Shown: piece by piece, positions 23,370 through 35,594 of the stretch
How the letters are laid out: every line of letters begins with the position of its first letter
Position numbering within the stretch: the first letter of the stretch is position 1
NCBI RefSeq assembly: GCF_932526225.1
Contig: NC_064035.1
Location: 15,736,469 to 15,800,468 of the forward strand
Source of the DNA: Nematostella vectensis
Taxonomy: Eukaryota > Cnidaria > Anthozoa > Actiniaria > Edwardsiidae
Direction: 5' to 3'
DNA length: 64,000 bases
Notes under the pieces: model-generated
The model's database searches: none
Told to the model about the DNA's origin: nothing
What the model saw: the letters and a program-made list of their open reading frames with translations, nothing else
Made by a program: the position numbers and the translations under genes

Positions 23370-26087
23370 TTCACCCACTTTTTCAACGTTTTTTCCCTTT
23401 CTCACTTATTATTGTTATTGAAGTTCTCAGTAGGCTTAACGCTTAATCCGCCTAATAGTTAAAGCCAAGCTGATCTAATCCAACTCACTTAACTCCTCTG
23501 AACTCTAGATCAGCGGCCTATATCAATATATAATCAAAGCTCCTTCGGCTGTCTTTTCACATTTAGAAGGTTGAGATATGCCAATTGTACAAATATAACA
23601 AATTCAATAACAGCAGGTGCATGATCGGTTTTCAAAATCTTGCTGCCTTAAGGGACGGAAAGCACGCGTCGAGCAAATGACAATTGGTTAGATATTAGAG
23701 CCAAGAGCGATCAGTCGACAGTTATTTCCTTATGAAGCTTAAGCTCAAAAACACAAGCGAACGGTCATCTGCATGTGAACAAGCTTTACTACCTATCGCG
23801 CGATCACCGTGAAACTAAAATTAGGAAAGACTTGTAAGTAGCCTATTTTAGATAACATTTGTTTTTGCTTTTGATGTTGCTACGCAATGTTAATGATATC
23901 TAGCTGTTTTACTTATTACCATTTGCTCAAGAACATTCCAACAGGAAAGCATAAAAAGTTCATGTCGTAATAATTTTACTTTCTTATGCACCAAGCACTT
24001 TGAAATCTCAATCAATCACAGACCTCGAAGGTTGATAAAATCCTTAAAAGGATACTTGAAAACCTATAAAGATAAAAGAAGATAGAAGAAATTAAAAAAA
24101 TTTCGATTTTCGGTCAAATTTGATTTTTCAACAATTTACTTTCACGAACTGCTCGGCCTTCTGAAGCTTTTAAGGGATCGATGACAATATCTTATTATAG
24201 GAAGTTCGTTTTTTGACTCTTCCTGGTTTCCTAATTTTTGAAAATACTAAGACATATGTATTGACCTCCGGCCTTTTTTAGCTGAATGTACAAAACACAG
24301 ACCAAAAACAGGCACCTTCCCCCCTATTTTAAGTTTTTTACAGCCCGTCAAAGTAGAACAGCGCTGAACGTAGTCGGCGGAATCCAAGCTTTCCAACAGT
24401 GCTTTGCTTTCCCAACTCCAATTGGGAGCTAAATCAGTTTGCTTGACAGTTGCTTATATTTTTATCAAAACTAGACGCTCAGTTAAGCGAGACTTCGGGC
24501 GAGGTGGCTTGTGGGAATACATCAAGAAACGGCAAATTCGATTGTCATTTGCGCCGTTTGGTTGGCGTGTGCGTTCCGGCCTCATTTCTTGCCTTCGGTA
24601 CTGTCCATCCTTGGTACTTTTTCTTTTGACCTGCTTTATAGTAGTTATTGAAGCAGGGATGTGATTGAAGATTAAAGATAGGAGCTTGGGAAGCAAGTTT
24701 CACTCTATTGGGTAACCTACAATCTGTAACAAAACTAATGGGACGCTTTCCCTCCCCCCTCCTCAATGTTGGAGGGCAAATGATCACCTTGTGACTGCTT
24801 GTGTGTTTTGAGCTGAAAAATCGCCTCTATTAATCGGGGGTCGGGGGGAGAGGGATGAAGGTTGTTCTATGCGAAGTGTCCCACTTGCTTTTGTTGTGGA
24901 TTGTAGCTTCATAACACAGACAACCCACAACACACAGCTATCAGCATATTGGGAGAGTGCCCTAGGACAACATTCAGTTTATTGGCGCTTAATTGAAAGC
25001 TGTGCTTACGGATATTTACAACAAGCGAAGGTGGATTCATGTTTTTTTTCTTGTTTGGATTTGCCTGAAAGAGAAAATAATTTTCTAATGAATCACCACA
25101 GAATAAATGTATCTATTTGTGTCTAGAGTTGTGATTACCTCTTTTTTCCTTGTTGTATTTTGAGGGTTTTGTTGAGGGTGTCAATTCTGCTGTTTTTTCT
25201 TCGATTTGAAATTTGTCTCAGAACCTTAGCTATTATTTGGCTGAAGAGTTGTTGCTATCACCTTGGTTGGATGCATATCTTCAAGACCATTCATCCCTGA
25301 GTATCATGATCTCGGTTGTGATTATTTTGCATTAGTGAGTTTTTTCGGTTGTGGGTACACGGCGGTACAAGCAGGTTGAGGGTTCAGTGGGTTTATATGA
25401 ATCCAGTCATGATATAATTTCGTAATGAGCAGGTTTCGTATCCCGAATATAGAAAAAGACGTAAAGATGAGAACCAATAGTCTGTATTGCATCATGGGTA
25501 CCCTATAAGAGAAAAAAAAAAGATTAGTGACAACCGTGCAGGTATTAGTAAAAGATACTGAAAAACGGCAGGATCGAAACAGAAATATGTTTTAATCATT
25601 TTATTTGTTCATTTATTTGGTACTAATGAGACAGTACGGACTTCGACACAAGGAAAGTTTATGCTCACTGCGTAAGAAACAAATCTGGCAGTTGTTTTTC
25701 TCATACTTTTGAGTGCCTACACTAGTTATCGAATGAAAGATAGTAATAAAATTGTTTTGTGTCTATAAATAAATCCCAAATAACAACACTGGCTCTGAAA
25801 AAAAAAAACTCGTCAGAAACCAAAAAGCCTAAAAATTCACTTTATTCATTAGCCTTACTTCAAATATCAGTTTTTTCCAAAATGCTTGAATACATTCGCC
25901 TTTTTCGCGGTTTTCGGTTAATTTGATTATTATGAAAAAACACAGTTAAAAGATATTTAACATAAATTGCTCCGATAGCACTGTATTAATAAATATGCTG
26001 TATAGAATCTTGCTTGCAGCCTTGGGCATAAGTGAAGAATAACAAGAGATGCCTAGATGGATGATGGATTTTATTTTTCAGAAATAG

Positions 26088-26256
26088 CTACTGCTGCAAT
26101 TGATTCAAGGTTGGCCTCTTTTTAAGCGTGAAATGATTGGACTCAAGGGCCAAAATCCGTTACCATCCAATATAATGATGAAAAACGTTATAGAATGTCT
26201 CGGGGCCAATGCTAGCGACCTTGCTCGGATCACTGGGCACTTGCAAATATTATCTG
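26088..26256 (+). other. Isolated exon-like segment
   Basis: After a pyrimidine-rich acceptor (ttttatttttcagaaatag), 169 nt read in phase 0 as LLLQLIQGWPLFKREMIGLK, then GQNPLPSNIMMKNVIECLGA, then NASDLARITGHLQILS, and meet a gtgaaa donor in phase 1. The composition is protein-like, and the entry phase fits the exit phase of the segment at 19719-19785. No family is recognised. Confidence 0.25.
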
Positions 26257-29200
26257 GTGAAAAACAGAGGAAAACAAAACCCACTCAAACTTTTTTTAGT
26301 ATATTTCTTATCTGTCTCAACTCCTGGCATTTTAAACGCAAATGGCGATCTATTATACCCGAACGATTGACAAAATAACACATATTTACTGCAGTATGTC
26401 CTCAAGAAACGGAACGCAGCGGTATATCCAATATACCAAACGTCAGTCACTCAATATTCACCATCTTTAAAGCCTCCTAAGTCTTCCAGTTCTTAGCAAG
26501 AAATAAGTATTATTCTCGTCAAATATAATTATCTGCTATTAAAGAAATGGTCACGAACCGAAAAGTACGGGTTTCTCCCAAGGCAAAAAAAAGTACAAAA
26601 TACAAAATATAACAAAAAGTAAAAAAATTGAAGCCGCTCTCCACTCTTAGGACGCTCCTAAGAAAGAACTGAAAGAACAAGAATATTTAACTTTGATTTT
26701 TCTTTGTTTAAGTAAAAAAAAAAAATATGTGTTCGCACATTGCAGGGAATTATGAATGGAAAAATAGGCCCGACATTATGCATGTAGAGACAACGTGTCA
26801 ATTTCAACGTCAATTATTTACAACATTTCAGAAATTCAAATGCTTTTTGATCATAATAAGATTTATAATGTAAATTCAAGCAACAATATATGCAATTTTC
26901 TCCAAACGGCGTATGAAAAAATAGCTGTAGTAATAGCTACAAAAACAAGATCTTTTAGCATGAGGTAGCAGATGGCTTATCAGCAGTTGGCTTCATAAAA
27001 GATAAGGAAATGGAGAAATGATACGTAATTACTCTCTTTACGCTTGTTTTCTCTGTATATTTCCTGTTAAGCGCAAACATTTTTCAATTGCCTTGAAATT
27101 ATAAGGGATCCCCTACTTCTAAATTAGCTTTTGTTAGTTTGACTGTGTTAATGTGTGCCATTTTCCGCTGAAATTCTGTCGAGGCTATGATCTTCTCAGA
27201 CAATATCGGATTTTTTCCGTATAGACTAAGGCGGAGTGAATGATCCCTTGTGACATAGCCTTATTAACATTTTTTGTTGCACTTTAAGTTTTTATGATGT
27301 TATACTTTTGAAGATGTAATCGACCAATGACAAGTTTTATATATTACCACAAAACCAAAAGATCTAGTTTAAAAAACATCAACAAAAAAGCGATAACCAT
27401 ACACAAAATAATGTTCTTTATAGACTAGGTATGTCTTACCGACTGTAAAAAAATACGGGTTTATTAAATCATAGTAGTTATTGAGATTTTAGTTCTTGTT
27501 GTTTTTTTGTGTCATACGCGTGTTTTTTCCCTTCATAAACAGCGATAATAAACACCATGCACATCTTTGCGAAATTCTCTAAAATAGTTACACAGGTCTC
27601 TAACGGCTAGCTCGCTACTCGGAATGGAGAGTTATTCATCAACATTATCTGCTTCACACAAATGTATAGCCTTTCCTCGTATGATTCAAGTATCGCATCA
27701 TCATTCCGCCGTCACTAGCAAACAAATATTTTTTTCATAGCAATAACCAGGCTTATCGTTTCTACGAAAAAAAAAATTAAATAAAAAAGAATTAGGAATC
27801 TTTGGAGCATTTTTTTTCTCGAAATCTCAAATTCTGACAAAATATGAGTATCGATAAAGTAGCAGTTCTACATTTACTGATTAACCATTGTATAATTGTT
27901 GCTGTTTTCATCGGCAAAATGTCCTTGAATAATACGCATTTAACTAGCTGTTACGCTCTGTAAATAAGCACTTTGTTTTCACTCCTGGTGTTGAAAATGG
28001 CCGCCTTTGAAAATGGCCGCCAAAGCAAAGCATTGTGGGTAGAGTGGGACAACAACAGTTTTTTTCCGGTTGATAATATGATGGAATTTCAGCTACTGTG
28101 AAGCTCCTGAAAGAGTTAAAAAATTCATTCTCTATTCCGGAGCAAAGACTAGAGGTTTTGTTCCGTTCGTTCTGAGTATCTTCCGCCAGAAAGTTGAAGT
28201 ACTTCTTATGTTTGCTATTAAATTTAACTCGATTTCCTCAACTTCAAAAAGCTTCTGACGTATTTTCCCCTTTTTAGTGGTTAAGTGTATATTTACAGAC
28301 AAGCATAATACAACTGATTGCTGTTTTTGTAAGTGGCTTTCAGCGCTAGAAATAGATACAAAGGTGATTAACGTGGTTTACGGGATAATGCATGAATAAT
28401 GTTGCGATAATTGCTAAAAGATATCAAGCCGTGAGCTGTTACACTTTCATTTGTGCAAAAATGATATTGGCTTATTTTAAAATTTTGAACAAAAACGCTT
28501 CGGGCAAATAGCATATCTTTACGGATCGATATCCTCTATAAGTATAGAGCGTTTTGGAAAGAATAATTGTTTAAGCTAAGGATGTTTCAGGATTTTTAAT
28601 GAAGTAAAAGAAAAACGCGGGTGCGCTTTGCACCCTATTGTAAAACAATGTTGTTGTAGAGCAATTTAGCTTTTTTTCACTATTGAAACCAAGCTGTGTT
28701 TTTCATTTTTCAATAGGCAGTGTAGATGTAATCAAATTCGATGTGTAATATTTGACTGTTTTTTTTCAAGTCGTACCCACATTAAACAATCCCACGATCT
28801 CACATAACTCAACTCACATAACTCGAATTTAATGCACTATAACCTTTTATAAATGATCATCACCTGTCAATCATGCCGCCATGGACAGACCGTATTCGTT
28901 TATTTGAAATAGCTAAATGCACGGGCTCTCATCTCACAACAAGGATATAAACTCAACATATACTTCCTTGTTTAGCTAGTGATCGACGCGTCTTATTGGC
29001 CCAGGTCTAAGCTATGAACATGATTCGGCTTTATGTCGTTTGTAGATATGTAAACATAGTTGGTGCTTTCAAAGGCACTTAGCGAAAATAGAGGCACATC
29101 TGCTGCCAAAAGCGCTATAGACAGAGGAATACCATGCGAAACTAGAGGTGTGTTGAACGCTTTAGTAAGATTCCCTAACTTTACAATCTGTGTCGAGAAG

Positions 29201-30121
29201 CAATAGACGCGAAACTGCTGGTAAGTGCTTAAACTTTTGGGATTGTTTAATTGTATTGTATCGTTTAGAATTGAAATTTCTCTAGGCACTTTCGATGAAC
29301 TTATTCGTCATTTCTTTAGCTCATATCTCTCAGAAAACGAATCATAGCAAGGATAGGTAGACAATTACCCAACGTATTTCATGAAATTTGCATTAATTTC
29401 CGAAAAAAAAATCAATTATATCTCTTAGCTAACAATATAAAACATTCAGTTTTATGTAAGAATAGCAACATGAGCATCATTTTAGGAAAATGGGATGGAT
29501 TGAATATGCTTTACGTTATATGTTTTTTTCTCTCGTGATCCCTATTTTCAGTCGTGGGTGCTTTTAAACGATATTGTACCGTGTGAGGTACTTCGAGCTA
29601 TTCACCCACGCCATGACAGCGGAACAAATAGCGTATAATTGGAGTGGTATTACAGGCTAGTAGATATATATCTAGCAATCACAGTAGTCTTCTCACAGGG
29701 TGGCCTTGGCAATTTTTTTAACATAAATCAAACTGGCCGGAACTGCACGCAACCGAACAACAAAACGCATCGAAATGGCCACTCTTATTCCAAAAAAAAT
29801 GACAAAAATAACGCCAAGAGCCTTTTCATTAAAGCAAATAAAAGCATCGACTTAACGGCTTGTTTAATGATTTCATTTCTCACAAAATATATTTAGATTA
29901 TAAAATCAGATAAGAGCGTTTATAATTTCAACCTGACACTTGAAAACAGTGTTAGCATTCGTATATTTGATCTTATCAAGCAGATAAATACCTAAGCTGT
30001 GGAGCGAAGTGGAGTTGTATCCAAACCAATGCAGAGAAGGGAAGAAGGGAAGAGCTACACGCTAAAATAAGCGCGGGTGTGTATGTGTGAGGTGGTGTGT
30101 GTGTGTGTGTGTTTTTTTTTT

Positions 30122-30135
30122 GGGGGGGGGGGGGG
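30122..30135. repeat. Poly-G tract (14 G) after GT repeats
   Basis: A GT microsatellite and a T run lead into 14 consecutive G. Confidence 0.8.
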
Positions 30136-31682
30136 AGGGCGCTCGAGCTTTGGCCAAATTCAAGGGAGGCTAATGTGAAACAGTTTGAGACAGCAACAAC
30201 CAAGTCGATAGAAACAACCAAATAAAACCTCCCTCATTACTAATCAATATCAAAAATAAAATACTTTATTTCTTCTCGTGGAAATTGTGGCGGCTCATAG
30301 CATTTATATTTTTATTCGACTACCAGCGACAAAACAACAAAATAGGATATCTACCTGTGTATTATTTCCTGTGTAGTTTAAAAGAAAGAAGGCCCTTAAC
30401 AGGCGCGTAGTTGATGGAAGCAAAGGATACAGAACTCCCCTTTCTGCAGCATGCCTAGTGATCTTTCCTACTTTCATTACATCGCCTGACTCGAGCCTGT
30501 TCCAGTGCACCATATATGTGAAATGCTATGGCAACCATTGTAATGTAACAACGCCATCTAAACTGGAATATTGAGAGTGTGCGGGAAATTACATATTTTC
30601 TTTTTTTTAAAAAAAAGAGAAAAACTCAGAAAGTGAGCCTTAAAATAGGATAAGTGACTACGAATTACCTAAGCTCCTAGGGAATAATGACAGCTCGGAA
30701 AATCAAGCAAACGTGCACACGAAAATTATTAATCACACCCACATCTCACATTTTTTTGGAATAAGATTATAACAATCATTTAAAACAGTTGATTAGTGAA
30801 TTTCGGACACGTATTCACCGCATGTTTCCTTTTATTTTTTGGTAACAGCTCGTTTTCGTGCATGTTAATAACCGGCGTTACCTCCTCGATGCCTCATAAG
30901 CTTAATGTGTATCATATCAATGATCAGCTTCTAGAAACGTCTTCTGTTAAATTAAAAATCAAATATACTTGAATTGATCAAGAATAATACAGTTTTAATT
31001 AAGAGCAGAATTATTTATTTCTGCAACTCTTTTGCTGCATTTGTTGAATAACAAAAAGTTAGACTTATTGAATTTCAAGCAAGCAAGCATCTGCTTCTGA
31101 AAAAAATGACTATTTAGTAAAAAAACGTGTCAAAAATTAACGCATAATGTCGTTTTATTTCAATGGGTATTATTTTGACAATTTGCCACCGGCAAGACAC
31201 GAAAACCCAAAATGTTGGACCCGGTGAGGTTAGATCTTTAATGGTAGTGTCAACCTCTGGCTTAGAGCAAATCTTCCACTTGGTGCTTAGTCCAAATGAT
31301 TCCAAAGCCTTGTTGAAGCAAAGTAGAACATAGTAAAAAGTGTTGTTTTCTGTATACCAAAAACCCCGCTGGGCGTCTTAATGAATCATTTTTAATTGGA
31401 AATTTTATTAAAATATGAAAAGAATTGTTAAAATGTTATTTTGCTCTTTTTTTTTTCAAAATTGAAATTTCCTCGGTCTCTTGAAAGAAGGGAAAAAACA
31501 GCCACGAAAGTCATCACGAAAAGCTGCAGCTTAGGGGTAAGTGATTCGAATATGGACACTTGCTAGAGATTCGCTCGTCTGACAAAAGATTGATACCAAG
31601 CCACATTTCAGATGCTTTCATTGACACAACAAGTTTAACAATCTTATGTTAGATTTATTTAGCCCCTTTTATTATTAAATAA

Positions 31683-31798
31683 ACGCCCTACGATGTACTT
31701 TAAAGTAACGTTACGAAGAATTTCACGAACCATTTAAAAAACGCCCTACGATGTACTTTAAAGTGACGTTACCAAGAGTTTCACGAAACATTTACTAA
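31683..31798. repeat. Tandem duplication, 58-bp period
   Basis: ACGCCCTACGATGTACTTTA occurs at 31683 and 31741, followed in both by similar AAAGT(A/G)ACGTTAC and TTTCACGAA(C/A)CATTTA sequence. Confidence 0.85.
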
Positions 31799-32019
31799 AT
31801 CTAATGTTGATTGGAGAGTATGTGTGGGAAGGGTGTTTAATGGATGATTCTACTCCTTGGTAGCAGAAACATTAGCTAACACTGGCATTATAGTTACGCG
31901 TACATTGGTTAAATATAGTATATTTTCGTACTACCGTTCTAACGCACTCCACCCCCAACACCCCCTTTTTGCCGCCTACGATCAGCATTAGCAAAAAGAG
32001 CAGAAAGTTTTTTGTTAGT

Positions 32020-32130
32020 GTGGATAATGTTGTTGCTATTGCTATTGCTTTGTTTGTTGTGATTTGTATTTTGCTGTTGTTGTTGCTGTTGTTTTTAGTT
32101 GTTGCTGCTTATCATTCGTTGTCGTTAGTT
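32020..32130. repeat. GTT/GCT-rich low-complexity block
   Basis: Degenerate TTG/CTG/TTA triplets produce a spurious Val/Leu/Ala-rich ORF at 31969-32211 (+). Confidence 0.7.
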
Positions 32131-33336
32131 TTTGGTGTTGCTGTTAATGTAATTGCTGTTTACGTCATTCGCCGTTGTCAGCTATTTGTTGACATTAGTC
32201 TATTTCGTTAGATGGCGAGGATACCAGTTCTTCCTATCTCTAGTTGATTTCCCAAACGTGCACGTTCAAAAACAATAAATACGGATAAACAGAAATATAT
32301 ATTTTTTTTATAGCGCATCCCCAAAGGAGAATGTGTTATTACTGCAACTGGTGACATGTAACGTTCCATGTGCGTAAGACGCGAAAATAGAAACAAGACG
32401 TCGCAATAAATGTTAATGACATATCAACATGTTCTTCGGATAGCCTGTCTGAGTTCCGCCATTTACCAGCGGGACGCGGTGAGGTGGTAGCGTAATAAAT
32501 CACTTTAATCAAATGGCCAGCCATAAATGGAAGGTGTAGGCTATATAAACCTTGTAATTGTGAAAATAGAGTGGTGTGTTGAAAGTTGTACTTCTAACCA
32601 CAGGATGTAAAAGGCAAGTATCTGGGTATTAATGGGAGGGCCAACATACTAGTCTAGTAAACAATTGACATCTCTTACGTTATTTTTTCCCTTACCCTTG
32701 GGTAAAAGATTCAAAGGATTAGCTTTTTAGAAAGAAATATCTTGACGAAATTGATATCAATTTATTTTGCGATTGTTGTTTATCCTGAGCGCGTGCATTC
32801 TCTATACTACCTTACTATTCTTCATACTATTTCCAGTACTATCCTACCACACGTCGTTGTGGGCGGCGGGGGTGGGGGGGTGGTCGCCTAAGATTTCTTC
32901 CACTCAATAAGCATCAATGTTAGTATTATTTTGGATACTCCCTAATATTGTGTTTTGCTATAATTTTGAAGCTGTAATGTATCGTACATACTCGAGGATC
33001 CAGTGGTACTTCATCGACTCATTAACTTCACTTTTCTCTGAAGCATGATAGAAATTTACCGAATACAATTTTCTTGTATTATGATGCTGGCTTCACAATT
33101 AATCTGTTATCAAATTATGGTTGTCAAAAGTCTAAGAACCGTTCAAATTAATGATTTTGACCTATATACTGGAGTCTTTGGTTGAATAAATTAAATTTAT
33201 ATATTTCCATACTATGTAATAAAGTCCTAAGGAGTCACCTAAAGGGCGGACCACTTAACGTTTGAGGGGGAGGGCGGACGATTTCAAAAACAAATTTCTA
33301 GAAAAATCATACAGAATCACGAAAAGGGGGGGCGAT

Positions 33337-33566
33337 ATTTTGCCATTTTTACTGTATTTTTTATCTTTGTTAAGAGGCCGCAGCCATCTTTTACGGCCAT
33401 TTTTACTGTTGTTTTTTTTTTACTTCTATTTAAGAGGCCTTGACAATCTTCTACGGCCATTTTTACTGTATTTTTCACCTCTATTAAGAGGCCTTGACAA
33501 TCTTCTACGGCCATTTTTACTGTAATTTTTATTCCTGTTAAGAGGTCTTGGCCATCTTTTACGGCC
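33337..33566. repeat. Tandem repeat, about 54-bp unit, four to five copies
   Basis: Each unit carries AAGAGGCCTTGACAATCTTC and CGGCCATTTTTACTGT. The first and last copies are diverged and partial. Both strands give long repetitive ORFs (33262-33525 (+), 33317-33514 (-), 33426-33797 (-)) that I treat as artefacts. Confidence 0.85.
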
Positions 33567-35594
33567 GCGTAACGCTTTTAAAGCAAATAACATAGCAAAT
33601 AATGTCACTTCGACATTATCCGCAAGTGTTCTTGCTGTTATACGTTGTGTATTTTTTATTTCTTGACTTTTCTTTCCCCCTCCAGCAAACCTCCATAAGC
33701 TGTACACTGTACATTGCTGTTTACCCCGAACATGTCTGCCATATTCGTTATTTGGGAAATAAAAAATTCCGGCACAGATCGAATCTTCTCCAAACAAATC
33801 TTCTCCAAATGATCCAACCCAAGGGTTTCGTATCAGACCATAAATGTCGCCATAAAAGATATTATCTTTCCATTTTTAAAGCAAAACATGTTTACTTTCC
33901 GCCCTTCTTCCTTTTTCGGTAGCTTTCACCCAGCTGGTATAAACGCACCTCCACTCCCCTGTCGCTTTTTTTTCTCGTAGTGTCTCACACACGCTTAGCA
34001 AAGTCGTCAAGATAACTGCCGCCTGTGCAATGACGGTAATCACCTGCCAAAAGTGACAGATAGCTAGAATTTTCATTGGTTCTGTCCATGTTTGCGTGTA
34101 TTTGAAAGATCCTGCAAGTCGGCTTGTTGCTATTTTCAGTCATTCACTTTGTAAACATATAAGATCTATTGATAGAGTCAATTATGCTTGAAAATCCTAG
34201 TATTAAACCTTGTGATTGCTCTACATGATAACATTAACAAGAGGAGGCTCTTCTCTTGGTGGCGAGTAAAACTTGAAGAGCAAGTAAAAATTAGCATCAA
34301 ACTACGCCCCATTTCAGCATGCCCCATATTCGGAGGAAGAAAGAGAGATACCCTCGATATCTGCAGATTTTTCAAAGATTCGGTTCATAGCGGAAGGTTT
34401 TAGGTTTACGAGGTTGACCAGGCGTAAAGGTACAAGCCTTCACAAGTATGTGCGCAGAGTTTTTTGCTTGTTGTAGTTCGCTGTTTGCAACATCGCTTTG
34501 TATTTTTCTGTTTTTTATTAAGTTATTTTGAATTTTAGAATTTATTTTGATATACATGATATGTTGAACTAGATATTGCTTATGATTTTTTTTCTTTTTA
34601 ATTCTAACAACAACTTCGCTTTTAAACTACTTTTCACGAAAAAAAAAAAACAAAGAAAGGGGTCTATTACTGAGAAATACGAGTCACTAATTTACCTCTT
34701 TTTCCTCCATACCATCTTTTTCTAACTTTTTCCTCGCCATCTCATCTACCCATATTGTCTGCACCCTCTTTTATGTTTTGCCTCATCGTTTTTTCTCCAG
34801 TACTTGCTTTTAGTCTTATCTCTTTTCTAAAGAGTTTTATCGGGAACTTGATTCAGCTAGTCCATCATTTTGTGGGTGATAGCAGATATCGAACCAACTG
34901 AACAAGTAAAAAAATATTTTTAACGCGGGTGTAGATTTTTACTACTACAATTATTACAAGCGTGATTCTTCTTATATTTATTTTGTTTGAAAAAATTAGA
35001 TGATTAGATTTAAATATTTGAACCGACATATTGTTTTTGTTACAGAAATGAGCTTCCATATTGTACTTTTTGAAACAAAGAAGTGTACAAAACGCAATAT
35101 TTTTATCATATTCTTTCGCGTTGCCCAGTTATTCGTTGTTAATGTTTTGGTCGCCATCGTTATGCTTTCAAAGGCAAGTGCATACGCAAATTTGGCTTCA
35201 TAGCTGCAATCGTGAATACAATCTTAACCCTAAGCCACAGCTAGAAATGGATGAGCAAAACATAGATGTCAGTCAGGTCATTTTATGCCACTTTAATACC
35301 AACAAATCACATAAAAGCTGGCTGTAAAATCATGCTGCCTTTTTTTAAATATGATATATATGTGGTTATATTATAATATTGGCACTCTTGTTCAGGAAGT
35401 CCCCTTAATATAAGGCCCAATGGCTATTGGTTCTGTCTAAACATTCCATATCTATTTGATGTTTTGCTAAATTATCAAACAAAAGCAACCCCGTCTTTTT
35501 TCTCACTCGGCGCCGTTTCCTTCAAGGCACGCCAACCTGCTTAGCAGTCCGCCTTCGGTTTCGAAGTTAGTATTGTTCGATGAAAGGCTTTCCG

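Larger units (their letters stand above)
20341..26087. other. Non-coding, repeat-rich
   Basis: This stretch holds a poly-C tract (21350-21367), a dispersed repeat copy (about 22640-22870), a GTT-rich microsatellite (22929-22990) and two tandem duplications (23013-23234 and 23306-23369). ORFs at 21925-22173 (+), 24404-24664 (+), 24454-24787 (-) and 24869-25126 (+) have no supporting evidence. Confidence 0.45.
26257..35594. other. Non-coding, AT-rich with tandem repeats
   Basis: No gene is supported. The stretch contains a poly-G run (30122-30135), a 58-bp tandem duplication (31683-31798), a GTT/GCT-rich low-complexity block (about 32020-32130) and a roughly 54-bp tandem repeat (33337-33566). 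ORFs at 28993-29289 (-), 31114-31305 (-), 33602-33922 (+), 33876-34076 (-) and 34178-34557 are not backed by domains or splice context. Confidence 0.45.

Noticed and set aside
32010-32211. Hydrophobic ORF rich in Val, Leu and Ala
   Set aside because: A translation of a degenerate GTT/GCT low-complexity tract.
33262-33797. Long ORFs on both strands
   Set aside because: Explained by the 54-bp tandem repeat, whose unit length is a multiple of three.
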